NCBI GenBank assembly: GCA_015478945.1
Contig: JABUQX010004462.1
Span: forward strand, 1-64,000
Direction: 5' to 3'
From: Trachelipus rathkii
Taxonomy: Eukaryota > Arthropoda > Malacostraca > Isopoda > Trachelipodidae
DNA: 64,000 bases
The notes beneath the pieces were generated by a model that was not told the origin of the DNA, did no database searches, and saw nothing but the letters and a program-made list of their open reading frames with translations. Every line of letters starts with the position of its first letter. Positions within the stretch are counted from its first letter, which is position 1. Made by a program: the position numbers and the translations under genes. Below, piece by piece: positions 24,286-36,790 of the stretch.

Positions 24286-27200
24286 AAATCTGTTTTTTCC
24301 ACGACATAAGGGAAAAACTACGTAACATTTGTTGTTAATTGAGTGTTTTTACGTGTGGGTTTTGTTTAAAAAAGAAACGAAACATCTTACGGAATTTTTA
24401 CAAAAAACAAACCCTACCTGAAATATCCACTAGAAAACGAAAACTTACGTAATGTTTTTATTCGAGCTATATGGGATTTTCCTTACGCTAAAAAAGGGAA
24501 ACCTCACGTTATAATTTTACTGTTCATGTTCATGCGAACGTAAAGTTTCACTTAAAAAATCACTTTTCCTACAGACATAAGGAAAAAAAATACTACCGTA
24601 ACATTTTCGTTATTGAGTGTACGCGCTGTGGTTTTGTTTAAAAAAACAGAAACGAAATCTTACGGATTTTAAACAAACATTACGTGAGAATTTCCATTAA
24701 GAAAACAAAAACTTACGTAATATTTTCTATTCGATCTGTTATGCACATTCTCTGTCTCTAAAAAAGGAAACCCTCACGTAAAATTTTACTGGTTCTCTTC
24801 GAACGTAAAGTCCTTACCTAAAAAAATCACTTTTTCCAAGACATAAGGAAAAAACTTACGAAACATTTGTGTTAATTGAGTGCTGTAAGTGTGTGGTTTT
24901 TAAAAAGAAGAAGAAAACCTGTTTCCTTCCGGATACCAAACCACAAACCATAAATTGAGAAATTTCATTAAAGGAAATCGAAAAAAACTTACGTTAATAT
25001 TTTTATTCGAGGGCAAATTAGGGATTTTCTACGCTAAAAAAGGAAAACCTCAGCGTAAAATTTTACGCGTTCACTCTTCGAACCGTAATGTTATTTACCT
25101 AAAAAATCACTTTATCCACCGACATTAAGGAAAAAACCTTACGTAAAAACATTTGTGATTAATTGAGTGTTAGCGTGTTTGGGTTTTTGTTTAAAAAGAA
25201 ACGAATTTTTTATGGATTTTAAAACAAACCCTTACCTGAGACTTTCCACTAGGAAAACGAAAAACTTACGTAATATTTTATTCGAGCTAATATGGATTTC
25301 CTTATACCCTAAAAAAGGAAAACCTCACCTAAAAATTTTACTTAGTTTCTTACGAACGTAAAGTTTACTTAAAAAAATCACTTTTTCAACGGACATAAGG
25401 AAAAAAACTTACGTAAAAAAGGAAGTTATTGAGTGTAGCGTGTGGTTTTTTAAAAAAGAAACGAAATTCTTACGGAATTTTAAAATAAACCCTACGATAG
25501 AATTTCCATTAAGAAAACAAAAAAAATACGTAATATTTTTATTCGATCTTATGTGGATTTTCTTACGCTAAAAAAGGAAATCCTCACGTAAAATTTTACT
25601 GGTTCTTTCTATCCGTCAAAAGTTTACTTTTAAAAAAAATCAGCTTTTCACACGACATAAGGAAAAAAACTTACGTAACATTTGTGTTAATTGAGTGTAG
25701 CGTGTGGTTTTTTTTAAAAGAAACGAATACTTAACAGATTTTTAAACAAAACCCTACTAGAGAGAATTTCCGATTAAGGGAAACCCGAAAAACTTTACGT
25801 AATATTTTATTTCTTTCTTTGTATATGGATTTTCCTACGCTAAAAAAGGAAAACCTACGTAAAATTTTACTGGTTCATTTCGAACGTAAAGTTTTTACTT
25901 AAAAAAATCACTTTTTCCACCACATAAGGAAACAACTTACGTAACATTTGTGTTAATTAGATGTAGCGTGTTGTTTTTTTTAAAAAGAACGGAATCTTAC
26001 AGATTTTAAAAACAAACCGCCTACGTCTGAGAATTTCCATTTAAGACACGAAAAAAACTACGCTAATATTCTTTATCGAGCTAATATGCGATTTTTTTAC
26101 GCTTAAAAAAGAAAACCTCACGTAAAAATCTTACTGGAAGTTCATTCGAATGTAAAGTGTTTACTTCTTAAAACAAAAATCACTTTTTACACGACATAAG
26201 TGGAAAAACTTACGTACAACACTGTTTGTAACTCTCGAGTTGATATGTATTTAGCCGTGTGTCTCTTGTTGTTTAAAAAAAGAAGAGAAAACGAACTTAC
26301 GGGATTTTAAAACACAACCCTACGTGAGAATTTCCATTAAGAAACGAAAAAAACTTACGTAATAATTTTTATTTCGAAGGGGCTAATATGGAATCTTTTC
26401 TTACGCTAAAAAAGATATAACCATCACGTAAAATTTTTACTTGGTCATTCGAACGTAAGAGTTTTACTTAAAAAAATCACTTTTTTTCCACGACATAAGG
26501 AAAAAACTTACGACATTTGTGTAATTGAGTGTAGCGTGTGGTTTTTTGTAGAAAAAATGAAGACGAATCTTACGGATTTATTTAAAACAAGCAGCTCACA
26601 CATGAATTTCTCCTATTAGCTAGCTTTCGGGGACTCATAACATTTTTATTCAGCTATAATAAGTAAATCTCTTACGCTAAAAAAAGAAAACCTCACCTAA
26701 AATTTTACTGGTTCCTAAATCGAAGTTTAACCTAAAAAAAAAAATCACTTTTTCCACACATAAGGAAAATAACACTTACGTAACATTTGTGTTATTTGAG
26801 TAAAGCGTGTTGGGTTTGTTAAAAAAGAAACGAATATTACGGATTTTTAAAAACAAACCCTACGTGAGAATTTCCATTTAAAAAACGAATTAAAAAAACG
26901 AAAAACTTACGTAATAATTTTATTCGAGCTAATATGCGATTTCTTACGCTAATAAAAAAGGAAACACTCTCACTCGTTAAATTTACTGTTCTCGAACGTT
27001 AAAGGTTTTTACCCTAAAATAAATCTGACTCAAGACATAACTGGAAAAGAAACTTACGTAAACATTTGTGTTAATTGGAGTCGTAGCCGTGTGGTTTTTT
27101 AAAAAAGAAACGAATTCTTACAGGGATATTTTCTAAAACAAAACCTACCGTTGAGAATTTTCCATTAAGGAAACGAAAAACTTACGTAATATTTTTTATT

Positions 27201-30200
27201 AGAGCTAAATAGGATTTTTCTTACGCTAAAAAAACGGAAAAAACCTCACCGGTTAAAATTTAATTGGTTCATTCGAACGTTAAAGTTTACTTAAAAAAAA
27301 AATCACTTTTTTCCACAACATAAGGAAAAAACTTACGTCAGGTAATTGAGGAGTAGCGTGTAAGTTTTTGTTAAAAAAACAGAAACGAATCCTACGGAAT
27401 TTTAAAAACAAACCTTACGTGAGAATTTTCCATTAAGAAAAACGAAAAACTTACGATAATATTTTTATTCAAGGCTAATATAGGATTTTTCTTACGCTAA
27501 AAAGGCGAAAAAAACCTCACGTAAAATTTTTACTGGTTCATTCGAAATACTAGTTTTACCTAAAAAAAAATCACCTTTTCCCAGACATAGGAAAAAACTT
27601 ACGTGAGATTTGTGTTATTGGAGTGTAGCGTGTGGTTATTTGTTTAAAAAAAGAAACGAAAATTATTTGTCTTAAAACAAACCGTACGTGAAAATTTCAT
27701 TTAAGAAAACGAAAAAAATTATCGTAATATTTTATTTTTGAGTTAAAAAGATTTCTTACAGCTAAAAAAAAAGGAAAACCTATGAAGCAAAAAATTTTAC
27801 TGGTTCATTCTAACGTAAAGTTTTACTTAAAAAAAAAAATAACTTTTTCCACGACATAAAGAAAAAACTTTACGTAACATTTGTGTTAATTGAATGTAGC
27901 GTGTGGTTTTGTTAAAAATGAAACGAATCTTACGGATTTTTAAAAAAAAACCTACATTTGTTTAAATAAGAGAAAACGAAAAACTTAGTAATATTTTTTA
28001 TTCGGGCTAATATCGGATTTCTTACTGCTATAAAAAGGAAAACCCTTCCAAGAATAAAAATTTACAGGTTCATTCGAACGTAAAGTTTTACCTAAAAAAA
28101 TCACATTTCTACGACATAAGGAATAAACTTACGTAACATTTGTGTTAATTGAGTTGTAGCGTGTCGTTTTGTTTTAAAAAAAGAACGTAATTCTTACGGA
28201 TTTCAAAACAAACCCTACGTGAGAATTTCATTAAGAAAAGAAAAACTTACGTATATTTTTATTCGAGCTAATATGATATTTCTTACGAGTAAAAAGAAAA
28301 CTTCACTAAAATTTTACTTGGTTCATTCGAACGTTAAAAGTTTTACTTAAATAAATCACTTTTTCCACGACAAAAGGAAAAAACTTACGTAACATTTGTG
28401 TTAATTGAGTTGTTGATTAGCATTTTTTTTCATGTTTTATAAAAAAGAAACGAATCTTACGCGGATTTTAAAAACAAACCCTACGTCGAGATATTTCCTA
28501 TTTAATGAAAGATACGAAAAACTTTACCGTAATATTTCTCCATTTGAGCTAATATGGATCTTCTTACGCTAAAAAGGAAAACCTCACTTTATATTTTTTT
28601 TGTTCTCATATCGAAGGTTAAAGCTTTTACTTAAAAAAAAATCACTTTTTCACGACATTAGGAAAAAACTCACGTAACATTTGTGTTAATTGAGGGTAGC
28701 TTGTGGTTTTTTGTTAAAAAAGAAACGAATCTTACGGATTTTAAAACAAACCCTTACGTTGAGAATTTCCATTAGAAAACGAAAAACTTACCGTAATATT
28801 CTTTATTCGAGCTAATATGGATTTTTTTACGCTAAAAAGGGAAAATCTCGTGTAAAAAAATTACTGGTTCATTCGAACCGTAAAGTTTTACTTTAAAAAA
28901 ATCAACTTTTTTCCACGACATAAGGAAAAAAACTTACGTGGACCATTTTGTGTTAAATTGGAGTGTAGCGTTGTCGGTTCTTTGTTAAAAATGAAACGAA
29001 TCTTACGGATTTTAAAACAAAACCCACGCGAAAATTTCCATTAACAAAACGAAAAACTTACGCAAAATTATTTATTCGAGCTTAATATGGAATTTCTTAC
29101 GCTCTTAAAAAAGGACAAACCTCAAGTAATCTTTACTTCTTTTGGTAACAAATGTTTTTACCTAAAAAAAAAAATCACATTTTTCAATAACATTTAAGGA
29201 AAAAAAACTTACTAACATTTGTGTTTATGAGTGAGCGTGATGGTTTTGTTTAAAAAAGAAACGAATCTTTCGGATTTTAAAACAAACCCCTACTCGAAGA
29301 ATTTCCATTAAAAAAGAAAACGAAAAAACTTACGTAATATTTTTTATTTCGAGCCAATATGGTATTTTTTCTTACGCAAAAAACGGAAAACCTTCACGTT
29401 AAATTTTTACTGGGTTCACTCTCGAGTAAAAGTTTTAACTTTAAAAAAAATCCAACCTTTTTTCCACGACATAAGGGAAAAAACTTACGTGACATTTGTG
29501 GTTAATTGAGTGTACCGTGTGGTTTTGTTAAAAAAAGAAACGAATCAAACGGATTTTTAAAACAAACCCTACGTGAGTATTTCCACCTAAGCAAAGGAAA
29601 ACTTACCGTAATATTTTGTTATTCGCAGCTAATATGGATCTTTCTTACGCTTAAAAAACAAGGAAAAACCTCAATGACCCACCCTCTTACCTTCGTTTCA
29701 TCTCGAAACGTTAAAGTTTACTTTTAAAAGAAAATCATTTCTTTTGGTAATTAAAAACTTACGAAACATTTGTGTTAATTGAGTTGTTCAGCGTTTGGTT
29801 TTTGTTAAAAAAGAAACGAATTTTACGAAATTTTCAAAAAACCCTACTTGAGAATTTTATTTAGAAAACGAAAAACTTACGTAATATTTTCTATTCGAGC
29901 TAATGTGGATTTCTTACGCTAAAACAAGGAAAACCCACGTAAAATTTTTACTGGTTCATTCGAACGTAAACATTTTACCTAAAAAAAATCACTTTTTTCC
30001 ACGACATATGGAAAAAACTTACGTAACATTGGTGTTAATTGAGTTTAGCGTGTGGTTTTTGTTAAAAAAAAAAACGAATCTTACGGATTTTTAAAACAAC
30101 CCCTACGTGAGAATTTCCATTAGAAAACGAAAAACTTACCCGTAATATGTTTTTTATTTCGAGCTAATATGGAATTTTTCTTACGCTAAAAAAGGGAAAC

Positions 30201-32899
30201 CTCGCGTAAAAATTTTACTGGTTCATTCGAACGTTAAGTTTTACTTAAAAAAATCACTTTTTATACGACATAAGGAAAAAAACTTACGTCAACATTTTTG
30301 TGTTTAATTGATGATGTAGCTGTGTTTTTGTAAAAACGAAACGGAATCTACGATTTTTTAAACAAACCCTAACGTTGAGAATTTTCTATTAAGAAAACGA
30401 AAAACTACGTAATATTTTTATTTAAGGCTAATATGGATTTTCCTACGCTAAAAAAGGAAAACCTCACGTAAAATCTTTCACTGGTTCATTCGTCGAACGT
30501 TAAAGTTTACATTTAAAAAATCTCTTTTTCCACGAACATAAGGAAAAAACTTACGTAATATTTTCATTCGAGCTAAGTTGTAGCCGTGTGTGTGGTTTTT
30601 TGTTTTTAAAATTTGAACGAATCTACGGATTTTTAAACAAACCCTACGTGAGAATTTCCATTTAGAAAACGAAAAACTTACGTAATGTTCTTTTACTTAA
30701 GATTTTTAATATTTAATTTTCTTACGCTAAAAAAAAAAAAAAGCCTCACACCTCACGATTTACAGTTTCATTCGAACGTAAAGTTTTTACCAAAAAAAAT
30801 CAATTTTTTCACGACATAAGGAAAAAACTTAGTTAACATTTGTGTTAATACGAACGCAAACGCTGTTTGTCAAAAAAGAAACGAATCTTACGGATTTAAA
30901 AAAAAATTGACGATTTAGAATTTCCATTAATGGAAAACGAAAAACTTACGTAATATTTTTTTATTTCGAGCTAATGTGGTTTTTCTTACGCTAAAAAAGG
31001 AAATCCTCACGTAAAATTTTACTGGTCATTTCGAACGGTAAAGCATTTATTAGTAACCCTCACACTTTTTCTTACCTACATATTCTTATGTACATATTAG
31101 GGTTGACCGATGAATTGGCGTTGTAGTTTTTGTTCAAAAAAGGAAACGAAATCTTACGGAATTTTAAAACAAACCCTACGTCGGAATTTTCTTGGAAAAA
31201 GCGAAAATAACTTACGTAATTATTTTTTATTCCGAGCTAATATGGATTTTCTTATGCTAAAAAGGGAAAACCTCACGTAAAATTTTACTGGTTTATTCGA
31301 ACGTACAAAGGTTTACTTTAAAAAAAATCACTTTTCCACGACATAAGGAAAAAAAAAACTTTACGTACATTTTTGTGTTATTGAGTGCTAATTTTTACTG
31401 TTTTATTGTTAAAAAAAGAAACGAATCTTACGGATTTTTAAAGACAAACCTTACGTGAGAATTTCCATAAGGGAAAAAATAAAAACTTATGTAATATTTT
31501 ATTCGAGCTAATATGGATTTTCTTACTATAAAAAAGGAAAACCTCACGTAGAATTTTACTGGTTCATTCGACCGTAAAGTTTTTATTAGATAAAAAAAAA
31601 ATTCACTTTTTTTCCACGACATTAATGAAAAAAACCTTACGTAACATTTTGTCGGTAATTGAGTGTTAGCGTGTGGGTTCTTTTGATTAAAAATAAACAC
31701 GAATCTTACGGATTTTTTTAAAACAAGAACGCCTACAGTAGAGAATTTTCATTAATGGAAAACGAAAAAACTTTACGTAAAATTTTATTCTCGAAAGCTA
31801 ATATGCGAATTTTCTTACGCTAAAAAGGGAAAACCTCACGTAAAATTTTTTTTTAAAACTTCAATTTCGAACGTTTTTAAAAGTTTTCTTTACTCTAAAA
31901 AAATCAGAATCTTTTTTATACGACATAAGGGACAAAAACTACGTAATCATTTTGTGTTTTTTTTAATTGGAGTGTAGCGTGTGGGTTTTTGTTAAAAACG
32001 AAACGATTTTACGGATTTTTAAAACAAACCTACGTGAGATTTCCATATAAACGAAAAACTTACGTATATTTTTCAGTCGAGGTATTATGGATTTTCTTAC
32101 GCTAAAAATAGGAAAACCTCAAGTAATATTTTACTTCGTTCATTTCGACGTAAAGATTTAGTCCTAAAAAAATCACCTTTTCCACGGACAAAGAAAAAAC
32201 TTACGTAAACATTTGTGTTAATTATTCATAATTTGAAACAATTTTACACTGGTATTATAATTTTTTTATGAATCTTAGGATCTTTAAAACACAAAGGTAA
32301 AGAATTTCCCAATTAATAAAACGAAGAACTTACGTAATATTTTGTATTCGACTAACATTGGATTTCCTTCGGTTCTAATTTAAAAAAAAAGGAAAACCTT
32401 ACACTCAAATTTACTAGTTCATTCGAATCGTAAAGTTTTTACTTTCAAAATATCACTTTTTACAGACATAAGGAAAAGAACTTACGTAACACCTTTGTGT
32501 TAATTGGGTGTTAGCGTGTGGTTTGTTAAAAATGAAAATACGAATCATCAGGGATTTAAAACAAACCCTACGTGAGAATTTCCATTTAAGAAACGAAACA
32601 ACTTTACGTAATATATTTTTAATTCCTTAGCTACAATTTTCTTTTCTAGGGCTAAGACACGAAACTCATTAAAATTTTTACTGCAGTTCATTCAACATAA
32701 TTTTCTTACTTAAAAATCAATTTATTCCACGACCATAGGGAAAAAACTTACCGTAGTATATGTGTTAATGCAGTTGTTTAGCGTTTGTTGGTTTTGTTAA
32801 AAAATGAAACGAATACTTTACGCGATTTTAAAACAAACCCACGGTGAGAATTTCCATTTTAGGAAAAAGAAAACAAAATTTTACGTAATGTTGATATTC

Positions 32900-33115
32900 G
32901 AGCTAATAAAAACTTTATTAAGGAGGGAATGTAAAATAGTAAAAATAACCACTCACAGGTTCATTTGAAACGTAAATTACTCAGGGGAGAGGAGACGAAA
33001 GCTTTAAAATCAGGGACAATATGGAAAAAAATTCACGTAACATATTGTGTTTAAATTGAGTGTGGTTAGGGCCGATTCTTTTTTTGTCTTCTTCTTTTTC
33101 TTTTCGTGTTAGTAA
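32900..33115. other. Strongly diverged monomer region with pyrimidine tract
   Basis: Monomer similarity is poor here, and a run of T/C (TTTTTTTGTCTTCTTCTTTT) at about 33077-33105 is inserted before normal satellite resumes with AAAGCGTGTGG. Confidence 0.55.
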
Positions 33116-34430
33116 AGCGTGTGGTTTTTTGTTAAAAAAGACAACGGAATCCTTTATTGGGATTTTAAAACAAACCCTACGGGAGAATTTCCATTAATGA
33201 AAAAACGGAAAATACTTACGTAATATTTTTATTCGAGCTAATATGGAATTTCTTACGCTAAAAAAAGGAAAACCTTCACGTAAAATTTAACTGGTTCATT
33301 CGAACGAACGTAAAGTTTTACCTAAAAAAAATACGAGCTTTTATCCACGACATAAGGGAAAACCAACTGAAGATAAATTATCATCCCTAGATGTTGGCGT
33401 TTTTGTTTTAAAACATAAACCAATCTTACGGATTTTAAAACAAAACCCTACGTGAGAATTTCCATCTAAGGAAAACGCAAAAACACTTACCCGTAATACT
33501 TTTTTATTTCCGAGCTAAATTATGGATCTTTTCTTACCGCTAAAAAATGGAAAACGTTCAAGGTAAAAATTTACTTTCATTGAACGTAATGATTTACCTA
33601 AAAAACATCACAAATTTTTCACGACATAAGGAAAACTTACGTAACATTTGTGTTAAATTGAGTGTTGTAGCGTGGTTTTTGGTTTAAAAAAGAAACAATC
33701 CTTGACGGATTTTTAAACACAAACCCTACGTGAGAATTCCCATTAAGAAAAGAAAAACTTACGTTATATTTTTATTCGAGTTAATATGGATTTTCTTACG
33801 CTTAAAAAAGGAAAACCTCACGTAAAATTATACTGGTTCATTCGAACGTAAAGTTTACAAAAAAAATCACTTTTTCCACGTCATAAGGAAAAAACTTACG
33901 TGACATTTGTTTATTGAGTTTCCGGTGTGGGTTTTTGTTAAAAAAGAAACGTAAAATCTTACGGATTTTAAAACAAACCTTACGTGAGAGTTTAATAAGG
34001 AAAAGGGAAAAAACTTTCTAATGAGAATTCGAGCTATTATGGATTTTCTTACGCTAAAAAAAGGAAAAACCTCAAGCGTTAAATTTTACTGGTTCATTCG
34101 AACGTAAGTTTTTTTACTTAAAAGAAATCACTTTTTCCACGACATAAGGAAAAAAACTTACGTAACATTTGTGTTAATTTGAGTGAGCGCTGTGGTTTTG
34201 TTTTAAAAAAAGAAACGAAAATCTTACGGAATTTTAAAACAAAACCCTTACTGAGATTTCCATTAGAAAACGAAAAACTTTAGTAATATTTTTATTACGA
34301 ACCTCCAAATATGGATTTTCTTACGCTTAAAAAAGAAAACCTCGCGTAAAAATTTACTGGGTAAGTTCTAAAATAAAAATTCTACCTATCGTTACCATAG
34401 CTCTGTTACTCAACATAGGAAAAATACCTA

Positions 34431-34906
34431 GGTAAAAATTTTTAAAGATCTTGAAAATTCTTAATGCTAAGTGTCCTACAAATCATGTTATTAAAAATTT
34501 GGATTTACCAATCTCTAAGCTCGCTGCATCGACATTTAAATCCTATAAAATTTATCTTTAATTTTCTTTTCAGCAAAACTGGAATGGCCACTTTAAATAA
34601 ACAAACATTAATACACTAATATTAACATCTTATTAATAAATATATTTGCACACAAACTATTACATCCTATTATTTTAGCCATTCTGATCGTAAAATAAAG
34701 TAAATTAATTATTATTTATTAATTATTCGTATTTTGTTGGTTCCAATAATTTTAATGATGGTTACAATCAAATTCTTTTAAATATCTTGTTTGTCTATTT
34801 CGTTTTATCTTATTTCCTATTTTGAGAATGATAAAACTAATTGATTGATGAAATCAACAGCCTGCTTTTATAAATTATATGATGACATAATTATATTTGT
34901 TTATGT
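34431..34906. other. AT-rich spacer after the satellite
   Basis: Unique AT-rich sequence beyond the last recognisable monomer; no gene seen. Confidence 0.5.
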
Positions 34907-35198
34907 ATGTCAGAAGATATCTGTTTACATTATAACGCTCTAGGAAAACCCCGAAATATGATGGATTTCCTCAATATGGTTTCTGTAGCCGGATTAAAAT
35001 TGAAATTTTCATGGAGCACTTTCTATGGTTTAAACAACAGTGTTTGGCAAAATGTACAGTACTGCACCACGAATGGAAAATGTTTGATGTCTTTTTTTTT
35101 TGTCTAATGATCCTAAACTTACGCTAATGTTTTTTGTTTTATTCAAATCCTACATTACTTCGATCACTATGTATGATGAGATGATAAAACGTTGGTAA
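34907..35198 (+). CDS. Unassigned ORF split at a T10 homopolymer
   Basis: A 66-codon ORF from ATG 34907 has codon content unlike the AT-rich surroundings (PRNMMDFLNMV, KLKFSWSTFYGLNNSVWQ, CTTNGKCLM). It runs into ten T at 35092-35101 and stops at 35105-35107. In the next phase an open stretch, SNDPKLTLMFFVLFK to KRW and TAA at 35196-35198, carries on for another 31 codons. The simplest reading is one product of about 97 residues with a miscounted homopolymer or a real frameshift. I recognise no family. There are two tryptophans and two cysteines in the first part and one hydrophobic segment in the second. It could also be an exon, or a decayed reading frame. Confidence 0.4.
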
Positions 35199-35241
35199 TT
35201 ATTGCTTCTTACTTAGTTCGTTGTGAAAAAATTTTGATTCA

Positions 35242-35272
35242 TAATTCATAATTCATAATTCATAATGTCGAT
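35242..35272 (+). repeat. Heptamer tandem repeat (ATTCATA)4
   Basis: Four exact copies of ATTCATA followed by ATG. AT-rich short tandem repeat of no known function. Confidence 0.85.
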
Positions 35273-35674
35273 AAACAGTCATTTGGCCGAGATCCTTGAC
35301 CGAGACGCACATAATACAGCTTACAAATAACAAAAGCTTAACTTGTTACAATTTTATTAGTTTTACAATCACCATCACGTCTTACCATAAACGTGCTGAT
35401 GTTTTTAACAGAAGTCAAAGTCCTTTCAGCATCCTTATGTCTCTAGTTACGCAAATGTTGGTTATGTCGATTCTGCCTCGATGAGCAACGGAAAAATGGA
35501 TATCTTTACAAAGCTTTTCCAATTCAATAAATATTAATTCTTTATAGAGATCGCCATTGAAATTGCAGTTTAGCTTCTATGAAATTGCAATGATAGATGT
35601 TTTAAAAAATAAGTCAAAATTTCAAAAAATTTGAAATTTAATTAGAAGCCGGTTTGAATAAAAGAGCTACCGGT

Positions 35675-35760
35675 TAGTACACAAACAAACGAAAACAGAT
35701 ATTTATATGCGATTATAGGTTATGAGCAACAAGTTTACCCAGAAAAATTTTTGCTGATAG
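35675..35760 (+). other. Short open stretch before the left inverted copy
   Basis: An open frame without a start encodes RYLYAIIGYEQQVYPEKFLL and ends in AAA AAA TAA near 35795. It is protein-like in composition and lies directly before the left copy of the 35.76/36.79 kb inverted pair, but in a different frame from the part that resembles the right copy. Unrecognised. Confidence 0.25.
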
Positions 35761-35842
35761 AGAAACATTTAAACAACGGCAAAAAATAATATTTCTTGTC
35801 AACAGCGGCAAAAGTGATTAGGTAAACTAACAGATGATCTAA
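35761..35842 (+). repeat. Left copy of a coding-like inverted repeat
   Basis: This about 80-base stretch matches the reverse complement of 36791-36878. The exact blocks are GAACAGCGGCAAAA (13 of 14 here) and AACAGATGATCTAA (14 bases). Translated, the left copy reads RETFKQRQKIIFL and the right KENINKFQKVNYFF, so they are similar in protein as well. The left copy has in-frame stops, whereas the right one is open to the TAA. Similarity seems to end at the shared stop. Confidence 0.7.
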
Positions 35843-35887
35843 GTGTGTATATCATGTGTATATCATATAAAAATGTGTATATCACCC

Positions 35888-35953
35888 AAATATACATGTT
35901 CTGAAAATTACATATTGATAGTATAATATGTAGTTTTCAGAACATGTATATTT
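35888..35953. repeat. Near-perfect 29-bp inverted repeat with 8-base loop
   Basis: The left arm is 35888-35916 and the right arm is 35925-35953. They are complementary at 28 of 29 positions; the core is TACATGTTCTGAAAA against TTTTCAGAACATGTA. The loop is GATAGTAT. Three TGTGTATATCA-type units lie just upstream (about 35842-35884). The stem is much longer and cleaner than chance folding of AT-rich DNA. A small foldback transposon or a hairpin-RNA precursor are the main options; I cannot tell which. Confidence 0.85.
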
Positions 35954-36790
35954 ACAGTGTAAAAAATTTCCTGTTCAAGCAGTTTTGAGAATATTATCCT
36001 AGCATCTGAACCGGATTTTAAGCGAATTTCACTGATTAATTTATTTTCTTTCAAAAAAACAGCGCGAATCTACCGTAATGACGAATTTTTTTCCGGTTGA
36101 ATACTGCAAACGGAATTTAATTTTGAAATAGCTATCAATATAAATTTTATTTTATTTTTCCTTTTTAGTTTTATTTCAAAATACTATAAAGATATTGAAA
36201 ATTAATAACCAATTATTTTTCCAGCTGTTTACGGGGAAAATTATTTTTTTCGAATTTTTAAATGATTTTATCTCAATTTGATAAGACAAATAATAAAAAG
36301 ATATCGTCAATTTTAAATTATGGAAATATCATAAATAAGCCTTTTACAGATGGGGAAAATATTTTCTACTTCTTCTACACATCAAACTAAGTATTTCGAA
36401 GCAGTGTGAGAAATCTCTAGATGTACAACGTAACTTCTTATTAATATGTCCACGTCTAAGTTGTGAAAAAATATAAGCTGACTATTATATCTTGACAAAT
36501 ACTTATATTTGTCTTGAAAAGGATCCATATATCCCTTGATATTTAAAAAGATACATTAAAGACTTTTTGTAGTAGTTACTTAAAATTTTCTTGGAATTAA
36601 AAGAAAAACACAAGATTGCAAAAATCTTGTGAAACGTTGCTGCTAATTTCGAGCAAACGGTACTTCATAAACACAATGTTTTTTTTTTATTAGCATTTCA
36701 TAAATGAAAAATAGTGAACCTTTTCTTTGGTTGTCTAATCAATTTGAAATTTCAGAATATGGATAAATATGCAACATAAACATTTTTTAT
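35954..36790. other. AT-rich sequence without recognised genes
   Basis: Unique sequence between the hairpin and the right inverted copy. No open frame of note and no repeat that I can see. Confidence 0.5.

Larger units (their letters stand above)
14562..34430 (+). repeat. Satellite DNA array, about 255-bp monomer, roughly 70-75 copies
   Basis: A head-to-tail array with all copies in one orientation. My hand consensus is about 254 bases. Its landmarks, in order, are ACTTACGTAACATTTGTG, AATTGAGTGTAGCGTGTGG, GAAACGAATCTTACGGATTT, AAACCCTACGTGAG, ATTTCCATTAAGAAAACG, ACTTACGTAATATTTTTATT, GAGCTAATATGGATTTTCTT, ACGCTAAAAAAGG, AACCTCACGTAAAATTTT, TGGTTCATTCGAACGTAAAG, and TTTTTCCACGACATAAGG. Measured spacings between the same landmark in neighbours are 259-266 bases, longer than the consensus because of extra bases in homopolymers. 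The copy number is array length divided by period, less the interruption. Copies differ mainly by 1-2 base indels and less by substitutions. The monomer has no open frame through it. Confidence 0.96.

Noticed and set aside
14800..31700. ORFs of 60-111 codons inside the satellite, such as 14800-15084, 17549-17884 and 31428-31700
   Set aside because: They are pieces of the tandem monomer kept open by random indels. The consensus has stops in every frame and no domain is encoded.
14562..34430. The regular array as a CRISPR-like locus
   Set aside because: The whole 255-bp unit repeats without unique spacers, and the window is eukaryotic.
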